Translations under genes and position numbers: made by a program
The notes under the pieces: model-generated
What the model saw: only the letters and a program-made list of their open reading frames with translations
What the model was told of the DNA's origin: nothing
Database searches by the model: none
NCBI RefSeq assembly: GCF_035046485.1
Contig: NC_085137.1
Location: forward strand, 256,578,733 to 256,642,732
Direction: 5' to 3'
DNA from: Aedes albopictus
Lineage: Eukaryota > Arthropoda > Insecta > Diptera > Culicidae
Length of the DNA: 64,000 bases
Shown: positions 35,016-44,979 of the stretch, piece after piece
How the letters are laid out: each line of letters begins with the position of its first letter
Numbering within the stretch: position 1 is the first letter of the stretch

Positions 35016-37600
35016 TGTTATGTTGCGAAATCTAAGAGTTCTAGAGAGCCAAAGTTGAGCCATTTGTATGGAAATTTTAGTTTTTTGCGCTCCGTCCCGG
35101 AAGAGATATTCACAGTGTTTGGACGAAAAAGTGATAAGTGAACCACTCGGCAGTTTTTCTTCCCTTCTGTTGGTTCTGTTTCAATTACCAAGCGGTGTAT
35201 GTTCTCTCGTCGAGTCGCATGGTTCACGAAGGAACACAAAGAAGATACTCCGATATAGACAAGCTGCGGCAATGAGCGAGCATCGCTAAGTGTAACACTT
35301 ACTAATGATCTCTCATCGTTGGATGGGGACAACTGTGAATAATAACCGTTATTTTTATCAGTATTTAATGCGTTTTCGCTTTAAAACCGTGAACTACTTT
35401 TTAATTCAACTTTATTCATGACGTTGCAGGTTGTGTAGTCATAATAAAAAAGAATTATGACAATAAAATATTCTCACCGGATTCTCATCGAGCATCTTCT
35501 CTCTTGATTGCGCTCTCGTATCGAACCTGACAAGAGAATGAACAGCATTTCGAGGACCATTCCCGAGCATGTCGGTTCACGAAATGTTACATTCACGAAT
35601 GTATCACTTGCTGAGTATGGACCATTCAGTGGTTCGCGATGAAAATCCACACACTGGATTCTAAAAAAAATCAAACAATTGGATTTTATGATTATGATCT
35701 TGTTAGTAGCCAAACCTGTGAAATATGGTGGGCAGGGTATGTTGCGACTAAGTTGGTGTTCGCCACAAATCTAGATGATTCACGATCAAATAAGTCATGA
35801 ACAAACATGGAGAGTTGCATATTCGGAGGAGTTCTTCATTCGACGTTTATTCTCGAACAAAGGTCAAAGAAGGATAACATTGAAAGTCGCAGGTTTGTCC
35901 TCAAGACGTCTAGGTAATTGTGAACTTTAAAAACTGATCACTGGTACTTTGCAGCCACATACGTTGCTCAGATAACATATCTTTGAAGCTTGATTTTAGA
36001 GAAATCATTTAGAGAAAAATCGCAGAGTCTTTGACTATTGCATTAGGTCACACACGTCACACACAAGTAGAGAAGCGACAATCGTATAATTGAGAAATCA
36101 ATTATTCAAAAAGAAACAATTCAGCATTATTTGAATTTGAAAATAACTCTTTCCCATTCAACCACCACGACGCCACGGTGAAAAGCCAATCCCTGCTCAG
36201 ACTCTTCGAATTCAGTATATCAATTCTAATGGGGATGTCATTATTTGCGGTTCACATTGCGCGACGATGATTGGAAGTCAATCATGTGGCCGATTGGTAA
36301 TGGAACGTAATCGATTTTCTCCCATAAGAAGCGGCGGATCGTGAAAGGGCAATAATCAATCTGACGCATGTTCGCTCGAAATCACGCGATCGAACAAAAA
36401 AAAAACGACAAAAAAACTCTCCACAATAGCAATATTTACAGGAAACGTAATTGTCGATGGAAGTTATGAAATTGTTCCCTCCCTCTGACCACAACGCGTT
36501 GTTGGCTGGTTGGATGGTTGCGAGGCCCACGATGCCGATGAAGTTGATGATGACGACGATAATGATGATAGTTTGACTTCTGATGCTTTCTCAGATATCC
36601 GAAAACCACGGACGGACCACGCTGCTGGATTGGACACTCATTTATGCCCTACGGGTTAACCAGTCAGTCCTTTCCCTGCCGCATGTCGTCACAACAGGGC
36701 AAAAAGGCACGGTACCACCTCGGAATGTTTCCCTTGCTCACAGCTAGCGCAGACATTCCCTTGTGAATCTGATGATGTAACAGCCCCATCCGAACTGTGT
36801 TGGTCGATTTACGCGGCTCGCCAGGCATTCATCTCCCAGACTCATAACGATAGTTAAAACAGATGAAGTTTTCGTTTGAATAAATGATACGCACATTATG
36901 GCAGCGGTGATATATTAACAGCATGATTAAACATCCCCAGTTTGACACACATCAAACCGCTCGTTTACGAGGACCATTAGCGTTTCCTCCGAAATGATTC
37001 CGCTTGTTCCAGTGGGCACTGACCTGACCACCACGATCGAATATTCGCGGCTTGTCATTTCAATTATGGTCGTTGGGACTGAATGGGAGTTCACGGTGGC
37101 ACAGTGACAGGCAACTGACGGGGGCAGCCAAACTCCGACGGATTAGTGTAATTATCATCATCTGTCTGTCTGTTGGCCGCATCTTTTTTTTTTCGTTCTT
37201 AGAATCTGCGAGAACTTCTTCTGGGCAAGAACGGAGTACGATCGCGGAGGAAATGGTGGGGAAACAGCTACTGGCCGCGACACCGGCCAGATAAGAGATT
37301 TTATTATTTCGTTGAATTTGGATTAACTTGTCCGTTGTGGCTGCAGAGTACGGAACTTGGGTTTATTGCTTCTCAGGCTAATGCGTAGATGAGAGTTAGA
37401 TAAGACTTAACTTGCTGCGAGTGAATAATGTTCTTATTCCATTACGCAGTGAAAGGTCAAAGGTATGCGCGCAGGTCTTCTATTAGATGCTGCTTGATAT
37501 CTCTTTTCCATAGTAAGTTGTCCTCTATCTTGCTCTAATTAAGTCTTTTTTGAGCATCCATTACTAGGATAGCATTTTAGGTCCATTTGTCTGAACATTT
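35016..37600. other. Low-repeat stretch, no gene identified
   Basis: Intermediate GC content, no recognised transposon termini, and a short GATGATGACGACGAT-type microsatellite near 36540-36570. Frames up to about 104 codons (35018-35332 minus) have no domain. It is likely single-copy intronic sequence and a reasonable place to look for conserved non-coding elements. Confidence 0.35.
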
Positions 37601-38397
37601 TATGCCGCCGTCTATCACCGATTGCAAGAGAATTCGTGGGGCAATCGCACGAGTTACGGCAAGGTGATGGTCTTTCGTGCTTGCTGTTCAACATTGCGTT
37701 AGAGGGTGTAATAAGGAGAGCGGCGATTAACACGAGTGGTACGATTTTCACGAAGTCCGTTCTGCCGCTTGGTTTCGCTGATGATTTTGATATTATTGCT
37801 CGTAAATTTGAGACGATGGCGGAAACGTACATCCGAATAAAGAGTGAAGCCAGGTGAATCGGATTAGTCATTAATGTCGAAGACAAAGTACATGATGGCA
37901 AAGGGCTCCAGGGAGGAATCACCGCGCCCGCCACCCCGAATTAATATCGACGATGATGAAATCGAGGCGGTTGAGGAATTCGTGTACTTAGGCTTACTGG
38001 TGAACCGCCGACAACGACACCAGCAGAGAAATTCAGAGGCGCATTGTGGCAGGAAATCTACGATCGAATAAAGTCCGCCGTAACACAAAGATAACCATCT
38101 ACAAAACGCTGATTAGACCGGTCGTCCTCTTTGGGCACGAAACATGGACCCTACGTGCAGAGGACCAACGCGCCTTGGAGTTTTCGAACGGAAGGTGTTG
38201 CGTACCATCTACGGCGGAGTTCAGACGGAAGACGGGACTTGTTGAAGAATTCGAATGAACCACGAGCTGCATCAGCTGCTGAGAGAACCAACCATCGTCC
38301 ATACCGCGAAAATCGAGAGGCTACGGTGGGCGGATCACGTCATCAGGATGTCGGATAGCAACCCGACTAAAATGGTTCTCGAGAGTCGTCCGACCGG
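37600..38397 (+). pseudogene. RTE-like non-LTR retrotransposon, RT 3' half, broken
   Basis: Three successive frames carry RTE-type RT sequence. At 37636-37857, HELRQGDGLSCLLFNIALEG and GFADDFDIIA give the LRQGDGLS and ADD boxes. At 37874-38071, a VEEFVYLGLLVN thumb segment appears. At 38046-38258 and 38255-38400, YKTLIRPVVLFGHETW leads to MNHELHQLL and then AKIERLRWADHVIRM. Frameshifts separate the frames. The N-terminal endonuclease and RT start are missing. The sequence is cut at 38400 by a Harbinger-like element and resumes at 40642. Confidence 0.85.
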
Positions 38398-38400
38398 TAA

Positions 38401-40638
38401 GGGGGCGTCCATAAATGACGTAGCTTTTTTTAAGCGATTTTCAATACCCCCCTCCCCCCTCGTAGCATTTCGTCACAAATTCAGATACCCCCCTCTATAA
38501 ATGACGTAGCTTGTTCAACACCCCCCCCCCCTCCTCAACAAAATTTTCATGTAGAAAAAATCCGAACTTAGCTCTGATTTCAATTTTAACTTGTATGTTA
38601 ATAGAATATTATGAAAAAACACAACAGCAAGAAAACATTGGCGACTGCCAGGTTCAGATCGCCAACATCAAAACCAAAGGTGGAACCAGTGAAGATTACT
38701 ATCACCAAAGTTAATGACTCAATAAACCATCCATCGTTCTGCTTGATGCCGAAGAACAGGAAATTGATGCTCCATTTCCTGTAAATTTAAAATTTATTTA
38801 ATTTGAACAAAATTCACCACGACATTCGAAGGACCCTGCAGGAGATTCTTCTAAAATTCTTACAGCAGTTCATTTTGAAATTCCTTAAGAAGTTTCTTTT
38901 GGGATTCCCATTTTTAAGAATGTCTCCCGTTTCAGTTCCTTCAGCACTTCCTTCTGGGATTTCCCCATGAATTTTCTTTGGGATTCCGTTAGAGAATTCC
39001 TCCTTATTGTATTCCTTCAGGGGTTCCTTCAAAGATCTCACCAATAATTCAATCCGGAGTGCCTTCTTAGATTTTTCCAAAAGGTCCTTCTGAGATTTCT
39101 CCAGGAGTTTTTTTTTCATAAAGTGTTTTTTTTTTTCTGAAAGTTTATCCAAGGGAAGCCCTTCAGGAGTTCTTTCAAGGGTTTCTTCTCATCTCTTCCA
39201 CCAGCAGTTTCCTTGGACATCTCTACAGGGATTTTAACCGGAATTTCTTTGCTTTAACCGGGATTCCATCAGAACTTCTTTCCGTGTTTCCTAAAGAAGT
39301 TCCTTTCGGGATTCCTCCAGGAGTTCCTTCTTGGTTTCCTTCAGGAATTCACTCAGATATTCATTCCAAGATCTCGGCATGTAACCCCTCCAGCATTCTT
39401 TCAAAACCCTCCCAGGAGTTGCTTCTGGGATCCCTCCAGATGTTCTTTTTTGGATTCCTTCCGGAATTCCTTCCTGGATTCTTATGGGATTCCTCGAGGA
39501 CTTCCTTCTAGGATTTATTCAGAATTTTTTGCCCGGGACTCCTCCAGTAACTTTTTCCGGCATCTCTCCATTCATTCCTTCCAGGATTCCTCCAGGATCT
39601 CTTAGAATTCTGCGACGAATCCCTTTACGGATTCCTCCCATAGTTGCTTCTGGAATTCCTCCAGGATTTTCTTTCTTGGATTTCACCAGGAGTTAATCCA
39701 GATAATCTTCCGTAATTCCCCAATTTTTTTTTTTGGATTCCTTTAGGAATTCCTTTTTCGAGATTCTTTAGGATGCTTTCAGTTATTTCTTCCGTGCTTT
39801 CTTCAGAAATTAAACCAGGAGTTCCTTCTGACAATCTACAAATATCTCTATCTGAGATTCTTCCAGAAGTTTATTCAAGAATTTCTCACGGAATTTCTTT
39901 TGAAATTTCTCTATTTCCTTTCAAGACAGTTCCAGGAGTTCCTTCTGAAATTCTTATGTAAGTTCTTTCAGGGATTCCTTCTGAGATACCTCCAGATCCT
40001 TTTGGAATGTTTCAGAAGTTTTTTTTTTCTGGGATTCCCAGTAGGAATTCCTGTGGAATTGTTATCCTTCTCCTGTTGGGGAAACCTATGAAGAACACAA
40101 TGAAAAATTCGTCCTAGAGGAGCTCCTTAAGAAATTCATGGATGAATTCTTCGAGGAAGTCCTTTAGAAACTATATAAGAAACTCCTGGAATAATGCCGT
40201 AATGCCAAAAACGTAGAAAAATTTTCCTTTGCAACCATAGCAGCGTGCAGTGCCCTATAGCAAGCAGCAAATTATTGGTCTTGAGAAGCATTTGAGCGAA
40301 ATTGATTTTTGTCTGCAAACACAATACATTATTATTTACGCAGGATTTCAAAACCACTTTCTCAGATACAGTTGTTGCGACCGATTGCTGCATGTCTTAT
40401 GAAATGAAGCCGGAATTGATTTCTATTATTTGTTATTTACATTAATGTGAAGCATTTTTTTTTGATTTGCTGGATAATGGTACTTAGTGCAAGTAAAAAT
40501 GTAATATTTTTTTTCAATAGGCCTAGAAAAAAGCTACGTAGCATATCATAAACCCCTACCCCCCTATCGTCACACTTCGTCACAAAATCACAAACACCCC
40601 CTCCCCCCCAAAAAGCTACGTCATTTATGGACGACCCC
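38401..40638. mobile_element. PIF/Harbinger-like element with TAA duplication
   Basis: The 2238-bp element has ends GGGGGCGTCCATAAATGACG and its inverse CGTCATTTATGGACGACCCC, flanked by TAA at 38398-38400 and 40639-40641. A 3-bp TAA/TTA duplication and G-rich ends fit PIF/Harbinger. C-rich tracts (CCCCCTCCCCCC) and TTTCGTCACAAA motifs repeat at both ends. No transposase is present; the middle is degenerate repeat. It interrupts the RTE-like ORF. Confidence 0.8.
38810..40190. repeat. Degenerate GGGATTCC repeat inside the Harbinger-like element
   Basis: Units of TTCCTCCAGGATTCC and CCTTCTGGGATT type fill most of the interior of the element bounded at 38401 and 40638. The frames (38814-39152 minus, 39284-39511 plus) are repeat translations. 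Either the array was carried by the element or it expanded after insertion. Confidence 0.7.
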
Positions 40639-40641
40639 TAA

Positions 40642-40812
40642 AAGAAGACTTGGTGCGCAGCGAGCTAGGTGGGTCGACCAAGTGGAGGACGATCTGCGGA
40701 CCCTACGCAGAGTGCGGAACTGGAGACAAACAGCCATGGACCGAGTGGAATAGAGACGGCTACTATGTACAGCAGAGGCCACCCCGGCCTTAGCCTGATC
40801 GGTAAGTAAGTT
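40642..40812 (+). pseudogene. RTE-like element, C terminus and 3' end
   Basis: Immediately after the Harbinger-like element the RTE frame resumes: AQRARWVDQVEDDLRTL, then NWRQTAMDRVE with a stop where WRR normally continues, then LLCTAEATPA. The element ends near a GTAAGTAAGT stretch, like the short tandem tails of RTE elements. It belongs with 37600-38397. Confidence 0.8.
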
Positions 40813-41269
40813 GTCTGCACGCAATTTCTGATAGATAGTCTGCGTCATGACCCGAGTTCTTAACCTTCTTTGTAGGGGGATTGGGTAGGAAGATGATGAG
40901 ATGGTCACCGATGAGAACATACGGAAATTGCTAAATCCTTCATTGTGGGGAAGCCCCAGAATAGAATTCCGAATCCGGCCACAAAATCAGCCATAACAAA
41001 GGCTTCGAAGATGTCTAGATCTGCTATGCAGAGATGTATGGATAAGAAAGTCTTCCTAGAGATACAGGCAGCTTGGTTCTAATTCAAAGGCGGGGAAAGC
41101 ACCCGGTACCTTGTCAGCATATGTACCAATGCTGGCAAGCTCGGCGGGAAGGCGCTCAAAAGGAACATCATTAACAAACTGTTGAGGTACAATAAGGGTG
41201 TATAGGTTATTGAGTAACCAGCTGTAACCAGTGATAACTCAACAGCGTAATCATCGGTCTCATTGAAGC
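40813..41269. other. Unassigned sequence
   Basis: No domain recognised; probably further retroelement debris, because RT fragments lie on both sides. Confidence 0.3.
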
Positions 41270-41627
41270 ACATTTCATGGCATTTTTGTGCAGAGTACTG
41301 CTCAAGGGTGTTTTGTCTTTTGGCTGATGACGTTGCTCGCCTAGCTCAACGGCATTCTGATATGCAGAGTAAGCTAGATGGCCTTACCAATCGCTCCTAG
41401 GCGGCAGGTCTTACAATCAACGTCAACAACGCCAAATCGTTAGATGTAAACACGGTCAACCTCTCCAGTTTTACGGTAGTTGGGCAAGCAGTGGAGAATG
41501 TTGATAGCTGCCTATATCTTGGTAGGCAAGGCGGCCGATGACGCCACCAAGATTGGCATAGGTGCACGGATAAGGAAGGCGAGGACTGCTTTTGCGAGTT
41601 TTAGAAATGCTTCAGGTCTTCATCAAT
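41270..41627 (+). pseudogene. Non-LTR reverse transcriptase fragment
   Basis: The plus strand at about 41320 reads LADDVARLAQRHSDMQSKLD (ADD box and following helix), then AAGLTINVNNAKS, FTVVGQAVENVDSCLYLG and a RIRKARTAFASF segment. This order is typical of the RT palm/thumb of non-LTR elements. A stop lies within it and a small retroposed tail is inserted at 41641. It is a different copy from the RTE fragment at 37600. Confidence 0.65.
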
Positions 41628-41640
41628 ACAAGCCTGAGAT

Positions 41641-41694
41641 TTTTTTTATTATCTTTATTAACGAGATTTTCAGCCCAGGGCTGGTTCATCTCGG
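41641..41694 (-). mobile_element. 5'-truncated SINE tail with 13-bp target duplication
   Basis: A 54-bp insert, TTTTTTTATTATCTTTATTA at its left and CAGGGCTGGTTCATCTCGG-like at its right, is flanked by the direct repeat ACAAGCCTGAGAT at 41628-41640 and 41695-41707. It matches the 3' end of the SINE at 42738-42905, read on the opposite strand. Confidence 0.75.
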
Positions 41695-41999
41695 ACAAGC
41701 CTGAGATATATAATTCGTTCATGGGGGCCTCACAATTGGATCTCCAACGTGGAGCTCCATCGTCGATGTCATGAAAAGTCGATAGTGACAGAAATTCAGG
41801 AGGATCATTACGGCGCAGAACTAAAAGTAAGTAGCAAGATGAACGCTTTATAGTACTGACTGGTGGCAGTAATCTGAACATGATCGTGGAAATTATTTTC
41901 AGAATGAGTACTGGTACTGAAAACTCAATCTACGCTCATTCTATTTACGCCAAACTAAATTTATTTTCACCTTTCTCGCTCTCCCAGGAAATTCTTTTG

Positions 42000-42540
42000 G
42001 GACTTATCCAAGATTTTCTCTTTTTTTTCTGTGATTTCTGAAGGAATTCTACTTGGTATTCGTGCAGTAGTTCCTTCTGGAACTTCAATTTTAATTCATG
42101 TTTTTTCAAGAGCTTTACTGGATTCTTTCTATAATCTATAATCTATAATCAATAATTATTGATAATAGGAGATGCTTCTGGAAATCATCCCGGAGCTACT
42201 TTTAATATAATTCCAGTTCTCTCCGAAAGTTTCCAAGACTTTTTCTTTGGGAATCCTTCAGGAGTTCCTTTTAGGAATAATAACGAACTTCTTTGTAGGA
42301 AAACTACAAGAGGTGCTTTTGAAAATCCTCAAGGAGTTCTTTCTGGAAATCCTCCTTGAGCGTCTTTTACAAATCTGTCAGCAGTTTCTTCGAAAAAGCC
42401 TCAAGAAGTTTTTCAGTGACCCCTCTCGAAATTCCTGGGTTTCTGCAATCATCGAAAAGTTTCTTTTGAGAGTCTTGCTGAAGTTATGTTTTCTTCTAGA
42501 AACTCATCTAGAGTTCGTTATCTAGGATTTTTTGTTAGCA
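42000..42540. repeat. Degenerate GGAATTCC-type repeat block
   Basis: Loose units such as TTCAGGAGTTCCTTTTAGG and GGAAATCCTC. Frames here are repeat-derived. Confidence 0.65.
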
Positions 42541-42556
42541 ATCCCTAGGGAATTCA

Positions 42557-42993
42557 GTCTCCGTAAGCCAAGCGGTTAAGGCCATGGATCGCCAATCCGT
42601 AGACGGCGGGTTCAATTCCCGTTCCGGTCGGGAAAATTTTCTCGACTCCCTGGGCATAGTGTAGTATTGTACTTGCCTCACAATTTACAGATTCATGCAA
42701 TGGCAGGCAAAAGAAGCCCTTCAATTAATAACTGTGGGGTGGAGCGTACCTGGTGTGATGGACTATCACGCCAAAGACCTGGGATCGAATCCCACTCCCG
42801 ACAAACTCTCAACATGTGAGTTCTTCCTTCGGAAGGGTAAAGTAAAGCGTGGGTCCCGAGATGAACTAGCCTAGGGCTAAAAAATCTTGTTAATATGTAT
42901 AAAAAAATAACTGTGGAAGTGCTCAAAGAACACCAAGTTGAAGCGAGGCAGGCCAAGTCCCAGTGTGGACGTAGCGCCATAAAGAAGAAGAAG
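42557..42993 (+). mobile_element. tRNA-derived SINE, interrupted by a second SINE
   Basis: The head reads GTCTCCGTAAGCCAAGCGGT (A-box region), with B box GGTTCAATTCC at 42609-42619. The body includes GCAATGGCAGGCAAAAGAAG, and the 3' end is (AAG)n near 42982-42993. At 42738 it is split by another SINE, and the body resumes at about 42917 with AAGTGCTCAAAGAACACC. Its body shares themes with Feilai. A head-only copy of the same family is on the minus strand at 57050-57149. Confidence 0.8.
42738..42905 (+). mobile_element. Second tRNA-derived SINE nested in the first
   Basis: The 168-bp insert has an A-box-like GAGCGTACCTGGTGTGATGG, a B box GGATCGAATCC at 42782-42792 and an A-rich 3' end. It is flanked by the perfect 11-bp target duplication AATAACTGTGG at 42727-42737 and 42906-42916. 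The 3' part (GAACTAGCCTAGGGCTAAAA) is the family seen in the truncated tail at 41641. Confidence 0.85.
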
Positions 42994-42996
42994 AGG

Positions 42997-43570
42997 TAGG
43001 GAATTGTTCTGGGGATCCTCCAAAAATGCATTCTGGGAATCTCCAGAGGTCCCACTGGGATGGCTTCAGGATTTCTTGAAGAAATTGCTAGATCGATTTC
43101 CTCGATCTCCAACTTAATATCCCCATCAGGATTTCCTGAAGGTGTACTTGATGGAATTTCTGGATCCACACTGATAATTTATGTAGGGATCTTCAGAAGA
43201 AGTTCCTGGAAGATTGCCCAGATGGCATTCCTGGTGTAGTCCTTAGATGGAGTTCCTACTGGATTCCCGGATGGGATCTCCGGTTTAAATTTCTGTGGAA
43301 ATCTCTAGAAGGAAGTCCAGGGGGAATCTCCTGATGGCATTTCTTAAGTAATCCACGGAAGAAGCTGCTTCATTTCCAAATTGAATTTCTGAAGGAATCC
43401 CTAGAAGGACTTCTTCGAGAGATACTCAGTTGGAGTTTATGGAGGAATTCCTGCCAGGAATTTATGAAATAATCAAATATGTCATTTTGAGTAATCGATA
43501 GAAGTAATTCTTTGATTGAATTCCAAGATAAAGTTTCTGTTGAAATCTCCCCATATACAGTTGTTGGAGA
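42997..43570. repeat. Degenerate GGAATTCC-type repeat block
   Basis: Loose tandem of GGGATCTCC, GGAATTCCTG and GAAGGAATCC units directly follows the SINE pair. Confidence 0.65.
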
Positions 43571-43734
43571 ATGCCCAGAAAGTCGTAGTCGTAGTCGTAA
43601 TTGAGTCCGATCGATGTCCGATGGGATAAATTGACTAAATTTTCCTAATGTAGCTACACTGGGACCACCATTTAGGTAATAATCAATCGGAACTACCTAA
43701 AAATAATTTCTCTAAAAAGATTGAGTTTATTGCC

Positions 43735-44400
43735 TAAAATGGGTTTAGAGGTGTTACAGAGGGCTTCAGGGATGCGATACATGGGGTCAAAGGCGTAACA
43801 CTGGCGTTCTCGAGGATTTTGGAGGGTTGCAAGTGCGTTACAGGGAGTCCGAGGGAGTTTCAAGAGGTTTTCGGAGCCACTTCAGAACGCTTCAGAGGAT
43901 TTTCATAGGCAGGAGGGTCTCAGGAAGTTTTCCGAGTCATTTAAGAAAGTTTTAGAATAATTTTCGGGGGTCTCAAGACGTTACAGGAACATTTTTTTTT
44001 TTTCAGAGGGTCCCAGGTGCGTTACATTGGGTCCGAGGGGTTTTCAGGGTTTTCGGTAGCATTTCAGGATGTTTCAGAGGGCTTTCGGGGTGTTCTGGAG
44101 GCGTTACAGGGACGTTTCGGGGGTTTCAGGGGACTCAAGTACGTTACATTGAGTCTGAAGAGATTTCAAGAAGTTTAAGAAGATTGGCAATGACTTTCCG
44201 AGGTGTTACAGAAGCGTATTCGTCAGGGTTTCGGAGGATGTCTGGTGCATTCCAGAGGATAAGAGGGGCCTTTGGAGGGTTTCGAAGTAATTTCAGGAAG
44301 TTTCACTAGATTTTCAGGGATTTCGAAGACGTTACAGAATCGATTTAGGAGGTTTGGGACAGTCTTAAATGCGGTTCATGGGATTCGAGTCGGTCGCAGC
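43735..44400. repeat. Degenerate GGGGTTTCAG repeat block (second family)
   Basis: Units such as GTTACAGGGAGTCCGAGG and TTTCAGAGGATTTTC recur irregularly. It is the same family as 33964-34560. Confidence 0.65.
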
Positions 44401-44477
44401 CAAAAGGTAATCTCAAGGTTCAGCATCAGCTATGCTACTGGCGCAATGTCCAGCTAGTCACGTGGAAGACTGGGAAG

Positions 44478-44817
44478 CAGAGATGCCAGATATACATATT
44501 TTTCTGTATAATACAGACCTTTGACCAGACAAGATACAGAGTAATTTGTATTATTTTTATTTGAATTTAATTTGAAAAATTTATAAATTGCTGCTTAAAC
44601 TTTAAAGAATTTATGAAAATTTGTACATGTTTTACAAAAATGTACATGTTTTAGAAAAATAAATACCAGTAGAATTTTAAAACCGTCAAAAAGTAGTACA
44701 TTTTTGTTAGTTTCTATTGAAATCTAGGACGCTCGGTGTCTGCTATACCCTCTAATGCGGCGGTACAGTAAAATCTGTATTGATACAGATTTTTGATAAA
44801 ATAATCTGGCATCTCTG
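44478..44817. mobile_element. hAT-type MITE
   Basis: The 340-bp element has inverted ends CAGAGATGCCAGAT and ATCTGGCATCTCTG and an 8-bp target duplication, CTGGGAAG (44470-44477) against CTGAGAAG (44818-44825), matching 7 of 8. The interior is AT-rich and non-coding. Confidence 0.85.
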
Positions 44818-44979
44818 CTGAGAAGTCAAAAAAAGGAAAAGCTGGGATCATGTCTGGTTGGATGCAGTATCGCCGCTTCGTTCATTACCATCAGTTCTGC
44901 ACCTTCCCAGGGTTTCATGGTTGGGGTTATTCTCTTCTCTCTTGATGTGGTTGTTAATTTTGGATGTATTGGCTTTGGA

